A DNA stretch of 64,000 nucleotides from Streptomyces capitiformicae (GTDB taxonomy: Bacteria; Actinomycetota; Actinomycetes; Streptomycetales; Streptomycetaceae): assembly GCF_002214185.1 (NCBI RefSeq), contig NZ_CP022161.1, positions 9,617,486 through 9,681,485 on the forward strand, given 5' to 3'. The position numbers and the translations under genes were made by a program. Below the pieces are notes generated by a model. The model saw only the letters and a list, made by a program, of their open reading frames with translations. It did no database searches and had not been told where the DNA came from. Positions 34,278 through 43,212 of this stretch are shown here, in pieces; the stretch's first letter is position 1; the number at the start of each line of letters is the position of its first letter.

Positions 34278-34731
34278 GGCGGTGATCCCTTTCGGCTCCC
34301 TCGCACCCGCTCGGCGTGCGGCTGCCGTCCGTACGACTGCTTCTGTCACCCGGCGCGCCCAGCCGTGCGGTGGGGCCGAGCTCGTCGACTGCCGCGCGGG
34401 CGGCGGCGAGCGGGGTCTCGTACGACTGGTAGTGGTCGATCATGCTCATCCAGCTACCGTCCGCCCGGCGCATCAGATGCAGCGGCCGGCCGTCCACCGT
34501 GACGTGCCACGTGCCGGGGGTACCGCCCCCGGACGGCCCGTCTTCGTGCCTGACGCCGACGATTCGGCGGCCGCGATACGTCTCGTCGAACCGCGTTTCC
34601 TCCGTTCCGGCCGATCTCGACGCCACCAGGAAGGGCGCGGGCGTGATCCCGAGCGCCGCCACGAACGCTCCCCGCAACACTCGCCGTCGCCCCGTGGTCT
34701 CCCCATTCCCAAAGAATCTGCTGGTCGCCAA
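34261..34731 (-). CDS. melC1: Tyrosinase copper chaperone (MelC1)
   Basis: 156 residues from a TTG at 34731 with GAGGAGGAG upstream. The Tat-type leader GRRRVLRGAFVAALGITPAP is clear. YRGRRIVGVRHEDG and VTVDGRPLHLMRRADGSW with SMIDHYQSYETPLAAARAAV match MelC1, whose histidines deliver copper to apo-MelC2 and whose Tat signal exports the complex. The C-terminus runs beyond the usual end (RSSRTDGSRTPSGCEG), because the frame continues into the melC2 start region. First gene of the melC operon. Confidence 0.9.
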   Translation of the reverse strand: MATSRFFGNGETTGRRRVLRGAFVAALGITPAPFLVASRSAGTEETRFDETYRGRRIVGVRHEDGPSGGGTPGTWHVTVDGRPLHLMRRADGSWMSMIDHYQSYETPLAAARAAVDELGPTARLGAPGDRSSRTDGSRTPSGCEGAERDHRRGVHA

Positions 34732-34775
34732 CGTTCTGTCTCCTCCTCGTCATGGAAACGGACCCGCCCATACAC

Positions 34776-34836
34776 GGAATCCTTACAAGGAGCCTTTTCT
34801 GGAATCCTCAAGAAGAGCCTTCACACAGAATCCCTG
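34776..34836 (-). promoter_or_regulatory. Imperfect 25-bp tandem repeat upstream of melC1
   Basis: Two 25-bp units start ggaatcctt (34776) and ggaatcctc (34801), with a partial third at 34828. On the minus strand they read as aaggctc and ggattcc blocks just ahead of the melC1 start, so they may hold a promoter or regulator sites. The spacing is suggestive only. Confidence 0.3.
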
Positions 34837-34853
34837 TGCGCAACATAATCAAA

Positions 34854-34884
34854 GGGCCGATCCCGCATTCGGCGGAATCGGCCC
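34854..34884 (-). terminator. Terminator-like hairpin
   Basis: gggccgat and atcggccc arms, with partial pairing continuing inward, placed downstream of the small secreted gene at 34929-35171. Confidence 0.6.
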
Positions 34885-34928
34885 AGGGACGTCACAAGCG
34901 TCCGAACCGCTCAGTTCTGCAAAAGTTC

Positions 34929-35171
34929 TCAGCCCGCCAGCTTGCCACCGTTGCCGAGTCCGCCCGTCGCCCCCTGGAGGGTGCCCGCCAAACCCTGCCT
35001 CGGGTCGAGCACCTTCTTCCCGTTCAGCTGGACACCGTCAGTGATGCCGGTCACCGCCTGACCGAGGCCGCCGGACTGGCTCCCCGGGGCGTCCAGGGCG
35101 AGAGCGGGAGTGGCGAAACCGGCCACGACCAGGGACCCGGCAACGATGGCGGCAGCCTTCAGAGACTTCAT
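34929..35171 (-). CDS. Small secreted protein
   Basis: 80 residues starting MKSLKAAAIVAGSLVVAGFA with AAAGGA as ribosome binding site; an upstream in-frame ATG would add 7 residues. The signal peptide ends near ATPALA. The mature peptide of about 55 residues is Gly/Leu/Gln-rich and lacks cysteine (GLGQAVTGITDGVQLNGKKV, DPRQGLAGTLQGATGGLGNG), like small surface-structural peptides of Streptomyces. I cannot name its family. It lies upstream of melC but has its own terminator. Confidence 0.75.
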   Translation of the reverse strand: MKSLKAAAIVAGSLVVAGFATPALALDAPGSQSGGLGQAVTGITDGVQLNGKKVLDPRQGLAGTLQGATGGLGNGGKLAG

Positions 35172-35334
35172 CGTATTTCCTTTCTTCGGCAACCCGAAAG
35201 TCGCCAGCGGGAATTACTTCATCGACACCAACGAGCCCCCGCCGCCGAGGAAACCCCGAACACAGAAAATTCCGGCCCGCCGCAGGAAGGTCACCCGAAT
35301 GAATGAGGAGCGTTTCTTATCCGCGTTTCCCATC

Positions 35335-35366
35335 CTCCTATGAACGCGGACTCCTATGAACGCGGA
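35335..35366. repeat. 16-bp tandem duplication
   Basis: ctcctatgaacgcgga occurs twice in direct succession (35335-35350 and 35351-35366) between two secreted-protein genes. Confidence 0.9.
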
Positions 35367-35442
35367 CTCCCGTGACGCGGGCGCTGCCCGATGACGCGCG
35401 CGAGCCGGCGCACCTCATCGGACAGCGAGCGAACTCCCCTTC

Positions 35443-36123
35443 TCAGGAAGGCTGCTCCAGGGGCACGGGCAGGCCGGGCAGGCTGGGCACGGCACCGAGC
35501 AGGAGGGCGACGACGACGCTTGCGAGCTTCGTCGACACGCCCGTGACCGCGGAGAGGGCGCCGGACACGTCACCGGTCTTGGCGGCGGTGACCAACTGAT
35601 CCACGGCCTTCTGCAGCTCGGCGATCGCATCCGTCAGGGTGTCGGCGGGCGCCGTCTCGTCACGTGCCTCGTTCTCCGCCAACTGCGGTACGAACGCCGG
35701 GTTCGCCGACACGTTCGGAACGGTCGGCGCGGCGGGGGTCGTCATCCCCGGAGTCGCCGGGTTCGCGGGGTTCGCGGGGTTCGCGGGGTTCGCGGGGTTC
35801 GCGGGAGTCACCGCGGTCGCGGCAACCTTGGCGATGGCAGCCTTGGCGGCGTCGCCGAGTCTCTGCGCATCCGCTTCGGACAGCCGGTGGTTCGGCGCCT
35901 TGAGCACGGTGTCCATCAGAGTGGTGACCGGGGGGACCACGATGCCGATGGAGCCCAGGTGCGCTACCTGCCCCTGGAGGGTTTCCGCCTCGGAGACGGG
36001 AGCCGACTCACGGGTACGGTCCCGTGCCGTGTCGGCCGCGAGGGCGGTGGGTGCCGTGACACCGATCAGAAACGTGGCGCACAGGGCCGAGGTCGCGATG
36101 CGCCGTGCCGTGAAAGTACGCAT
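35443..36123 (-). CDS. Secreted protein with NPA repeats
   Basis: 226 residues starting MRTFTARRIATSALCATFLI with a signal peptide cleaved near TALA-AD. The mature protein has an N-terminal helical part (ETLQGQVAHLGSIGIVVPPV, HRLSEADAQRLGDAAKAAIA), a linker of five NPA-type repeats encoded by a 9-bp tandem repeat, then a helical C-terminus (TLTDAIAELQKAVDQLVTAA) ending in a leucine-rich GAVPSLPGLPVPLEQ. No cysteines, LAXTG motif or membrane anchor. Function unknown; located beside melC and a second small secreted protein. Confidence 0.75.
   Translation of the reverse strand: MRTFTARRIATSALCATFLIGVTAPTALAADTARDRTRESAPVSEAETLQGQVAHLGSIGIVVPPVTTLMDTVLKAPNHRLSEADAQRLGDAAKAAIAKVAATAVTPANPANPANPANPANPATPGMTTPAAPTVPNVSANPAFVPQLAENEARDETAPADTLTDAIAELQKAVDQLVTAAKTGDVSGALSAVTGVSTKLASVVVALLLGAVPSLPGLPVPLEQPS
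35758..35806. repeat. 9-bp tandem repeat inside a secreted-protein gene
   Basis: gggttcgcg unit repeated about five times, encoding the NPA linker on the minus strand. The copy number is likely variable between strains. Confidence 0.85.
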
Positions 36124-36617
36124 GGAAGTTCCTTTCGCAAGGGTGCGTGGGGTCCTGTAGCCACCTTTGAATCGGTGACCACACCTTGCAACCGGACAAG
36201 CGCACAGTGTGACTGTCCGACCCTTTACGGCACGGCGTCGCCGCTGGTGGGCGACCCTGTCGAACCCTCCGACCGCTCCGTCCCGTTCGGCGCAGCGCTC
36301 AAGCGGGAGCGCGACGCACGGGCGGAAGCGCGGACACGAGCCGGCCCGGATGCGACGGCGACCGTGCGGGACCGTCGACACGAGAGGAGGGATTTGAACA
36401 CTTCATCACTCTTGCCCGAAATGCGAGGTATTCCGAGATAGGGTGACGCGTCGTAAGTCAGCCGAACACTTGACGTTCCTCGCGAAAGGGCAACGCCAGT
36501 CATGCGTCACGCCCGGGGTCTTTCCACTGCGACACGCACGGGGCTCCGCCCGTCCGACGGCCTGTCCGACGGCCCGTCAGGCCGGGACGGTCGCCCTTCG
36601 GATCGACTCGCACGGTG
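36124..36617. other. Upstream region of the exopolysaccharide operon
   Basis: No gene is evident. The region contains the start area of the minus-strand secreted protein and must hold the promoter of the downstream operon. A TTGACG at 36470 is a possible -35 element, but I see no convincing -10 partner. Confidence 0.4.
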
Positions 36618-37931
36618 ATGGTCAGCCGACCCATCGGATCGTCGCGCAGCGGGACGCGGCGGGGCACTGCACCGCGCGTCCTCCACGTCACCCAGCCGGT
36701 GGACGGCGGCGTCACTCACGTCGTCACCGAGCTGGTGCGTGCGCAGCGCGCGGACGGTTTCGACGTCACGGTCGCGTGTCCCGACAGCCACTTCGCCCGG
36801 ACGATGCGGGAACTCGGCGCGGACGTACGGCCCTGGCACGCCACCCGCGCGCCGGGGCGGTCGCTGCCCGATGAGGTCCGTCGGCTCGCGCGTGTCATCG
36901 ACGAGGTGCGGCCCGAGGTACTGCACGCGCACAGCGCCAAGGCCGGGCTCGCCGCCCGACTGGCGGTCAGGGGGCGGATCCCGACGGTGTTCCAGCCGCA
37001 CGCCTGGTCGTTCGAGGCGGTCGGCGGAGTCACGGCGGTGGCCGCCACGGCGTGGGAGCGGTGGGCGGCGCGATGGACCGCCCGGGTGGTGTGCGTCAGC
37101 GAAGCTGAGCACGCGAGGGGCGTACGCGCCGGAGTGCACGCCCACTGGCGAGTGATCCCCAACGGTGTCGACCCGGAGCGTTACCGCCCCGCCGCCCCCG
37201 TACAAACCAACACACCCGCACAAGCCGACACCCCCGTACAAGCCGACACCGCTGTACAAGTCGCCACGGTCGTACAAGCCGGCACCACCGGCCCAACCGG
37301 CACCACCGCCGTACGAACTGCCCTCGCCCCGCTCGCCGGCCTCGATCCGGCCGCCCTGCTGGTGGTCTGCGTGGGACGCCTGTGCCGGCAGAAGGGGCAG
37401 GACGTGCTGCTCCAGGCGTGGCCCTCGGTGCTGCGGCGGGTGCCCGGCGCCAGGCTGGTGCTCGTCGGGGACGGGCCGGAGGAGGAGCGACTGCGGCAAC
37501 GCGCGCCCGAGGGCGTGCTGTTCGCCGGAGCCGTCACCGACACCGTGCCCTGGTACCAGGCCGCGGACCTGGTGGTGCTGCCGTCCCGCTGGGAGGGCAT
37601 GGCGCTGGCGCCGCTGGAGGCGATGGCGTGCGGGCGGCCCGTGGTGGTCACGGACGTGGCCGGGGCGCGCGAGAGTCTGCCGCCCGGTCACCGGACGCAC
37701 TGTCTGGTACCCCCCGGTCGGCCGGGCCCGCTGGCCGACGCGCTCACCGGGGCGCTGCTCGATCCGCCGCTGCGCGAGTCTCTCGGCCACCAGGGGCGCC
37801 GCCACGTACTGACCACGCACGACGTGCGGCATTCCGCCGAGGCGGTCGCGGCCCTCTACCGCGAACTCCTCGACTCCGGGCGCACGGTGACCCAGGAACA
37901 CATCGAGTGCAGGGAGTCCATCCGCTCGTGA
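36618..37931 (+). CDS. Family 4-type glycosyltransferase
   Basis: 437 residues starting MVSRPIGSSRSGTRRGTAPR. The GT-B N-domain (RVLHVTQPVDGGVTHVVTEL, VLHAHSAKAGLAARLAVRG) is joined to the C-domain (LVVCVGRLCRQKGQDVLLQA, GDGPEEERLR, VLPSRWEGMALAPLEAMACG) by an odd linker of about 45 residues rich in Gln/Ala/Thr repeats (QADTPVQADTAVQVATVVQA), absent from most relatives. The E-x7-E motif in EGMALAPLE binds the nucleotide sugar. Cytoplasmic face of the membrane. First gene of the exopolysaccharide operon; its stop overlaps the next GTG. Confidence 0.9.
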   Translation: MVSRPIGSSRSGTRRGTAPRVLHVTQPVDGGVTHVVTELVRAQRADGFDVTVACPDSHFARTMRELGADVRPWHATRAPGRSLPDEVRRLARVIDEVRPEVLHAHSAKAGLAARLAVRGRIPTVFQPHAWSFEAVGGVTAVAATAWERWAARWTARVVCVSEAEHARGVRAGVHAHWRVIPNGVDPERYRPAAPVQTNTPAQADTPVQADTAVQVATVVQAGTTGPTGTTAVRTALAPLAGLDPAALLVVCVGRLCRQKGQDVLLQAWPSVLRRVPGARLVLVGDGPEEERLRQRAPEGVLFAGAVTDTVPWYQAADLVVLPSRWEGMALAPLEAMACGRPVVVTDVAGARESLPPGHRTHCLVPPGRPGPLADALTGALLDPPLRESLGHQGRRHVLTTHDVRHSAEAVAALYRELLDSGRTVTQEHIECRESIRS

Positions 37932-39397
37932 CCGTCAAACGCACCGTCTCTCCGCCCGCGGCCCAGCAGCCCGACCAGGGATTCCTGTCCGTCCCGGTCC
38001 TCCCCCCGCGCGGGGTCCGCGAGGGTTTCGGGTCCCCCGCGAGGCAGCGGGCGCGGCGTGCCCCGGCGCTGTCTCTGCTCGTCATGGACGCGACGGCCGC
38101 GCTCACCGCCGTTCCGACCCTCCCCCACCCCCTGCTGGCCGCACCACTGCTGCTAGCCGTCCTCTGGCTGAACGCGCGGGCGGCGCTGTACCGCCCTGCC
38201 GCCGTGCCCGCCGTGCTGGACGAACTCCCCGCCGTCTGCGCCCGGATCGCGGTGAGCTGGTGCGCCGTAGCGGCACTGGTCGCGGCGCTCTCCCCGGCCC
38301 ACGCCCTGTCCGCCCGTACGCTGCTGACATGCTGCGCCGTGCAGACGGCGGCGAGCTGCGCCGGACGCGGCGTGGTGCACTGGCGCCGCCGCCGGGAGCT
38401 GCTCCGCAGCCCCGCGGCGGCCCTCGTCGTGGGCCCGGCGGCCACCGCCCAGCGCGTGGCCGCCGCCTTCCTGCGCCACCCGGGGTGCGGCCTCAGACCG
38501 GTGGGTGTCCTCGCCGACGACATGACCGGCGGTGCCGGGCTGCCCGTGCTCAGCACGGACGAGGAGGTGCGGCGCGCCGTCGTCCAGAACGGTGTGCGGG
38601 CCATGCTCCTCGTCGGCCCCGCAGGTGAACACGGCCCGCTGGTAAGGGAGTTGTCCGAGGCGGGCTGCGCACTGTGGGAGGTCGACACGCACGTACCCTC
38701 GTACGAGGAGGCCGGCCACCCCGTTGACGACCTGTCAACCGAGCCCGCGGCCCGGCGCCGTGGCCCGCGCGAGCGGATCGCCGGCTTCTCCTGCCGACGC
38801 CTGGACACCGGCCGACACCCCGTGGGATCTGCCAAGCGCGTCGTCGACGTACTGGTCTCCGGGGTGCTGCTCCTGCTCGCCGCCCCGGTGCTGCTGGCCT
38901 GCGCGGTCGTGCTGCGGGTCAGCGAGGGGCCCGGAGTCATCTTCCGCCAGGAGCGCGTCGGCAAGGACGGCCTCCCCTTCACACTGCTGAAGTTCCGCAG
39001 CCACCGCCCGGCCGACGCGCACGAGGCCGCGACCCGCTGGAGTGTCGTGGACGAGCGGGACATGAGCCGGTTCTGCCGCTTCCTGCGCCGGTCCTCGCTC
39101 GACGAACTGCCCCAGCTGTGGAACGTCTTCCGGGGCGACATGAGCCTCGTCGGGCCCCGCCCGGAACGCCCCTACTTCGTCGCCACCTTCAGCCAGGCCC
39201 ATCCCGGATATGCCGCCCGCCACCGCATGCCGACCGGCATCACCGGGCTCGCCCAGGTCAACGGGCTGCGCGGTGACACCTCCATCGAGGACCGCGCCCG
39301 CTTCGACAACGCGTACATCGACGACTGGTCGCCGTGGCAGGACGTCTGCATCCTCCTGCGTACGGCCGCCGCGCTGCTGCGCCCGACGGGGAGCTGA
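37928..39397 (+). CDS. Polyprenyl-phosphate sugar-1-phosphate transferase (initiating enzyme)
   Basis: 489 residues from a GTG overlapping the upstream stop. The N-terminal half has several membrane helices and a CoA-binding-like domain (AALVVGPAATAQRVAAAFLR). The C-terminal half is the catalytic domain of WbaP/CpsE-type transferases: KRVVDVLVSGVLLLLAAPVL, IFRQERVGKDGLPFTLLKFR, RRSSLDELPQLWNVFRGDMS, LVGPRPERPYFVATF and GITGLAQVNGLRGDTSIEDR. It moves a sugar-1-phosphate to undecaprenyl phosphate, the first step of repeat-unit assembly. Cell membrane. Five base pairs separate it from the polymerase gene. Confidence 0.92.
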   Translation: MTVKRTVSPPAAQQPDQGFLSVPVLPPRGVREGFGSPARQRARRAPALSLLVMDATAALTAVPTLPHPLLAAPLLLAVLWLNARAALYRPAAVPAVLDELPAVCARIAVSWCAVAALVAALSPAHALSARTLLTCCAVQTAASCAGRGVVHWRRRRELLRSPAAALVVGPAATAQRVAAAFLRHPGCGLRPVGVLADDMTGGAGLPVLSTDEEVRRAVVQNGVRAMLLVGPAGEHGPLVRELSEAGCALWEVDTHVPSYEEAGHPVDDLSTEPAARRRGPRERIAGFSCRRLDTGRHPVGSAKRVVDVLVSGVLLLLAAPVLLACAVVLRVSEGPGVIFRQERVGKDGLPFTLLKFRSHRPADAHEAATRWSVVDERDMSRFCRFLRRSSLDELPQLWNVFRGDMSLVGPRPERPYFVATFSQAHPGYAARHRMPTGITGLAQVNGLRGDTSIEDRARFDNAYIDDWSPWQDVCILLRTAAALLRPTGS

Positions 39398-39402
39398 ACG
39401 CG

Positions 39403-40731
39403 GTGAGCCACGCATGCGCCCCGCCCGCCGCGCGCGGGCTGACGCCCGTCCTGCCGGTGGTCGCGGTGATCGCCCTGGTCGCGCTGCCCGTCGCGGCGGG
39501 CGGCGAGGGCGGCGCGACACCCGTCGACGCCGCCTCCGGTGTCGTAGTCCTGGCATGCGCGATCCGTCTGCTGCGGCAGCGGCGGCGCCCCCTGTCCCGT
39601 ACCGCCGCGGTGGTGCTGGGCCTGCCCGTGGCCGGGTTCGCGGTCGCGGCGGTGGGAGCCTCCGAACCGGGCGCGGCGCTCACCGGCTTCGGGCGCGGTC
39701 TGCAGATCTTCGTGCTCGTCCCGGCCGCTGTCCTGCTGCTCGTCCGCGACCGGCGCGACGTACGGCTGCTGGCCTGGTCGATGGTGGCACTCGCGATGTG
39801 GCAGGGGGCCGTCGGGGTGCACCAGTACGCGACGGGGACCGGCGCCTCGTACCAGGGCCAGGAGATCCGGGCGGTCGGCACCTTCGGGGCGGCGGACGTC
39901 ATGGGGATGGCGACCGTGGTGGCGTTCGGGCTGGTGTGCGCGGTGGGCCTGGCGCTCGCACCCGAGTCCGTACGACAGCGGTGGTGGGCCATGGGGTGCG
40001 GGCTGCTGCTCCTCGTACCGCTGGCCGTGTCCTTCAGCCGGGGTGCGTGGATCGCGACGGTCGTCGCCTGCGGGGCGCAACTGGCGCTGGCGGGCCTGCG
40101 GCGGGCGGTGACGGTGGGCGCGGTCGTGGCCGCCGTCACCGTGATCCTCGTCGGCGGGTTCGGCGTCGGCTCCACGCTGCTGCAGGAGCGGGTCAGCAGC
40201 ATCGGCCAGGTCGGCGACGCGCCGGACCAGTCGGTCACCGACCGGTACACGATGTGGGCGGCGGCGGCCGGCATGTGGCGTGAGCGGCCCCTCACGGGCG
40301 TCGGCCTCAAGGACTTCCCCGAGCACCGCGACGGCCATGCCTCGCTGGCGCTGTCCTCGGGCAGCGACATCGAGGGCGCGGGCGCGGCGTACCGGAAGCA
40401 GCCACTGCTGTCGCCGCACAACATGTACCTGCTGGTGCTCAGCGAGCAGGGACTGACCGGGCTGATGGCGCTGGCGGGAAGCTGGCTCGCGCTCCTGGTG
40501 CTGGGGCTGCGGAGGCTGGTCCGCGCCCGCGGAGCGCGGGACCCCGGCCTCGACTGCGGGCTCGTCGCCTGCGGACTGATGGTCTGGCAGCTGGTCAACT
40601 TCGCGTACTCCGACATCGGCGGGCCCTCGACCGTCCTCACCGCCGTCTGCCTCGGGTTGACGGCGTGGTGGGCGCTGGCCGGTTACGGACCGGCCGTCTC
40701 CCAGCCCTCCGAGGAGGCTGTTCCACGATGA
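39403..40731 (+). CDS. Wzy/O-antigen-ligase-type polymerase
   Basis: 442 residues with about ten membrane helices, starting at the GTG 39403 (VSHACAPPAARGLTPVLPVV). The Wzy_C-type region is visible: VPLAVSFSRGAWIATVVACG, then the large external loop with ERPLTGVGLKDFPEHRDGHA and KQPLLSPHNMYLLVLSEQGL, which is the H-N-x-Y/F-L motif of ligases and polymerases. It would polymerise undecaprenyl-linked repeat units outside the membrane. It overlaps the flippase gene (ATGA). Confidence 0.88.
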   Translation: MSHACAPPAARGLTPVLPVVAVIALVALPVAAGGEGGATPVDAASGVVVLACAIRLLRQRRRPLSRTAAVVLGLPVAGFAVAAVGASEPGAALTGFGRGLQIFVLVPAAVLLLVRDRRDVRLLAWSMVALAMWQGAVGVHQYATGTGASYQGQEIRAVGTFGAADVMGMATVVAFGLVCAVGLALAPESVRQRWWAMGCGLLLLVPLAVSFSRGAWIATVVACGAQLALAGLRRAVTVGAVVAAVTVILVGGFGVGSTLLQERVSSIGQVGDAPDQSVTDRYTMWAAAAGMWRERPLTGVGLKDFPEHRDGHASLALSSGSDIEGAGAAYRKQPLLSPHNMYLLVLSEQGLTGLMALAGSWLALLVLGLRRLVRARGARDPGLDCGLVACGLMVWQLVNFAYSDIGGPSTVLTAVCLGLTAWWALAGYGPAVSQPSEEAVPR

Positions 40732-42461
40732 CCGTCACCCCTCCGCGGGCCGAGCACACCACAGCCACCCCGGCACCCTCCCGCTCGGACGCCCCGGACC
40801 CCGGCGGCAGGACCACGTTCGTCTCGCGCGGCTTCCTCGCCAGGGCCGCGTTCGTCACCGTCGTTCTCTCCCTGGCCGGTGCCGTGCTGGGCCTCGGCCG
40901 GGACCAGGCGCTGGCGCACCTCTTCGGGGCCGGGCGCGAGACGGATGCCTTCCTGGTCGCCTGGACCGTGCCGGAGTTCGCGGCGACACTGCTGATCGAG
41001 GACGGGCTGGCCTTCGCGCTGGTACCGGCGTTCAGCGCGGTCGTGGCCCGCCGCGCCCACGGCGACACGGGCGACCCGGGCGATCCGGTGCGCGCCCTGG
41101 TCCGCGGCACGCTGCCCCAGTTGGTGCTGGCGTTCTCCGTGGCGTCGGCGCTGCTCGTCTGGGGGGCGCCGTACCTGGTCGAGGTGCTGGCGCCGGGACT
41201 CCCCGATCCCCGGCTGGCGATCGACTGCACCCGGCTGACCGGCACCTGCGTCCTGACCTTCGGCCTCGCCGGCTACTGCAGCGCGGTCCTTCGCGCGCAC
41301 CGCCGGTTCGTCGCGCCCGCGGCCATCTACGTCGCTTACAACACCGCCCTCATCACGGCGATGTTCGTCCTCGGCGGACGCTGGGGCGTACGCGCGGCGG
41401 CGATCGGCGTCGCGGTGGGCGGGGCGCTCATGGTCGTGGCGCAACTGCCCTCCGTGGTACGACAGTTGCGACGCCGAAAGGCGGCGACAGCCCCCGAGGC
41501 AGCCGAGGCAGCCGAGGCAGCCACGACGGACACGACGGACACGACGGAGGCGCTGGATCCCGGGGATCCGGCCGGGGACCCGGCGGCGGGCCGGCACGCG
41601 ATGAACCTCGCCCTCCTCCTCACGGTCCTGCTCTTCGCCCTGTGCCGCCAGTCCCAGGTCCTCATCGAGCGCTTCCTCGCCTCCACACTCCCCGCCGGAG
41701 CCATCTCCCACCTCAACTACGCCCAGAAGGTGGCCCAGATGCCGATGGTGCTCGCCCTGATGCTGTGCACCGTCACCTTCCCCGTCGTGTCGCAGGCGCT
41801 GGCCGAGGGCGACACCGAGCGGGCCCGCGACCGTGTCGAGCGCGATCTGAGGGCGGTGTCGTGCGTCGTACTGCTCGGCACCGCCGCCGTCGTCGCCTGT
41901 GCTCCGCAACTCGTCCACGTCCTGTTCCAGCGGGGCGCGTTCACCGCGCAGGACACCGCGGCCACAGCCGCTGTCATGCGCGTGTACGCCCTTGGCCTGC
42001 TCGGCCACGCACTGGTGGGCGCGCTCGTCCGGTCGTACTTCTCGGCGGGGCGGCCCACCTGGTACCCGGTGGCCGCCATGACCGCCGGTATCGTCGCCAC
42101 GGCCTGCCTCGGCGCGTGGACGGTCGGCTCGTGGGGCGTGCTCGGCATCGCCGCGGCCAACGCGGCCGGCATCACCCTCACCGCCCTGATCCTGCTGCAC
42201 GGCATGGGAACACGCGGTGTGCCGATCCGCACCCGGTCGCTGCTGGCCGCGATGGGCAGACCACTGCGCGCCGCGGTGGCCGCCTGCGGGGCCGGCGCGT
42301 TCGCCGCGAGCCTCGTCGACTCCCCCGCCCTGGGGCTCACGGTCGGCGGCACGGCCGTGACCGTCCTCTTCCTCCTGCTCGCCGGGACGCCGGGCGGGCA
42401 GGGCCTCACACCCGCACTCCGCACCGTCACCCGGAGGCTTCCGCATGCCCGTTTCCGCTGA
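40728..42461 (+). CDS. MurJ-type (MVF) lipid-linked oligosaccharide flippase
   Basis: 577 residues, with 13-14 membrane helices. VLSLAGAVLGLGRDQALAHL with GAGRETDAFLVAWTVPEFAA is the MurJ/MviN opening, followed by LRAHRRFVAPAAIYVAYNTA, LIERFLASTLPAGAISHLNY and LVHVLFQRGAFTAQDTAATA. A low-complexity acidic Thr/Ala/Glu linker (about residues 255-275, encoded by imperfect gaggcagcc and acgacggac repeats) sits between the two halves. In this operon it takes the place of a classical Wzx and would flip the repeat unit. It overlaps the deacetylase start by 17 bp. Confidence 0.9.
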   Translation: MTVTPPRAEHTTATPAPSRSDAPDPGGRTTFVSRGFLARAAFVTVVLSLAGAVLGLGRDQALAHLFGAGRETDAFLVAWTVPEFAATLLIEDGLAFALVPAFSAVVARRAHGDTGDPGDPVRALVRGTLPQLVLAFSVASALLVWGAPYLVEVLAPGLPDPRLAIDCTRLTGTCVLTFGLAGYCSAVLRAHRRFVAPAAIYVAYNTALITAMFVLGGRWGVRAAAIGVAVGGALMVVAQLPSVVRQLRRRKAATAPEAAEAAEAATTDTTDTTEALDPGDPAGDPAAGRHAMNLALLLTVLLFALCRQSQVLIERFLASTLPAGAISHLNYAQKVAQMPMVLALMLCTVTFPVVSQALAEGDTERARDRVERDLRAVSCVVLLGTAAVVACAPQLVHVLFQRGAFTAQDTAATAAVMRVYALGLLGHALVGALVRSYFSAGRPTWYPVAAMTAGIVATACLGAWTVGSWGVLGIAAANAAGITLTALILLHGMGTRGVPIRTRSLLAAMGRPLRAAVAACGAGAFAASLVDSPALGLTVGGTAVTVLFLLLAGTPGGQGLTPALRTVTRRLPHARFR

Positions 42462-43212
42462 CCGCGGCCCTTCCGCCGCGCCCCGACCCGACATGCCCCG
42501 GCACAGACCCGGTCCGCCCCCGTGGGTGGCGATGTACCACTCCGTGGACGACTGCTCCCACGACCCCTACCGCGTCACCGTCTCGCCCCGGCGCCTGGAC
42601 CGGCAGCTCGGCTGGCTACGCCGCCGGGGTCTGCGCGGCGTCGGTGTGCGTGAGCTCCTCGCCGCGCGCGCCCAGGGGAAGGGACAGGACCTGGTGGGGC
42701 TGACCTTCGACGACGGGTACGCCGACTTCGTCACGCATGCCCTGCCGCTGCTGCACCGTCATGGCTGCGGTGCCACCCTGTTCGTGCTGCCGGGCAGGCT
42801 GGGCGGCGACAACGCCTGGGACCCGAGCGGCCCGCGCAAGCCGCTGCTGTCGGCGGAGGGTATCCGGCACGCCGCCGCCGAGGGCGTCGAGATCGGCTCG
42901 CACGGCCTGACGCACCTGGACCTGACCCGGGCCGACGACGCGCTGCTCCGTGCCGAGGTGAGGGACAGCAGAGCACTGCTCCACGACCTGACCGGTGCTC
43001 ACGTCCACGGCTTCTGCTACCCGTACGGGAAGGTCGACCGCCGCGTCGTGGACGCCGTACGGGAAGCGGGCTACAGCTACGCCTGCGCCACCGATCCCGA
43101 TGACCTGGCCTGCTCGCTCGCCCTGCCCCGCGTCCATGTCGGCGAGCAGGACAGAGCCTGGCGGCTGCGCCTCAAGCTCCGGCTGCGGCGCCGCCCCGTC
43201 GAAGGGGTGTGA
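42445..43212 (+). CDS. Polysaccharide deacetylase (NodB/CE4 family)
   Basis: 255 residues starting MPVSADRGPSAAPRPDMPRH. WVAMYHSVDDCSHDPYRVTV opens the domain, LVGLTFDDGYADFVTHALPL carries the catalytic base Asp and metal Asp, GVEIGSHGLTHLDLTRADDA carries the two metal histidines (SHGLTH), and GFCYPYGKVDRRVVDAVREA is motif 3. No signal peptide is clear, so it may act on lipid-linked or nascent sugars, or be exported by an unseen route. It overlaps its neighbours on both sides. Confidence 0.92.
   Translation: MPVSADRGPSAAPRPDMPRHRPGPPPWVAMYHSVDDCSHDPYRVTVSPRRLDRQLGWLRRRGLRGVGVRELLAARAQGKGQDLVGLTFDDGYADFVTHALPLLHRHGCGATLFVLPGRLGGDNAWDPSGPRKPLLSAEGIRHAAAEGVEIGSHGLTHLDLTRADDALLRAEVRDSRALLHDLTGAHVHGFCYPYGKVDRRVVDAVREAGYSYACATDPDDLACSLALPRVHVGEQDRAWRLRLKLRLRRRPVEGV

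Noticed and set aside
33411..34349. Tyrosinase starting at the upstream ATG (34349)
   Set aside because: That start would add 24 residues unlike known MelC2 N-termini and increase the overlap with melC1; the GTG at 34277 fits the family better, though the ATG cannot be excluded.
37382..37927. An upstream extension of the initiating phosphoglycosyltransferase
   Set aside because: This part overlaps the glycosyltransferase gene in another frame and reads as Arg/Gly-rich shadow sequence; the GTG at 37928 overlapping the upstream stop is the natural start.
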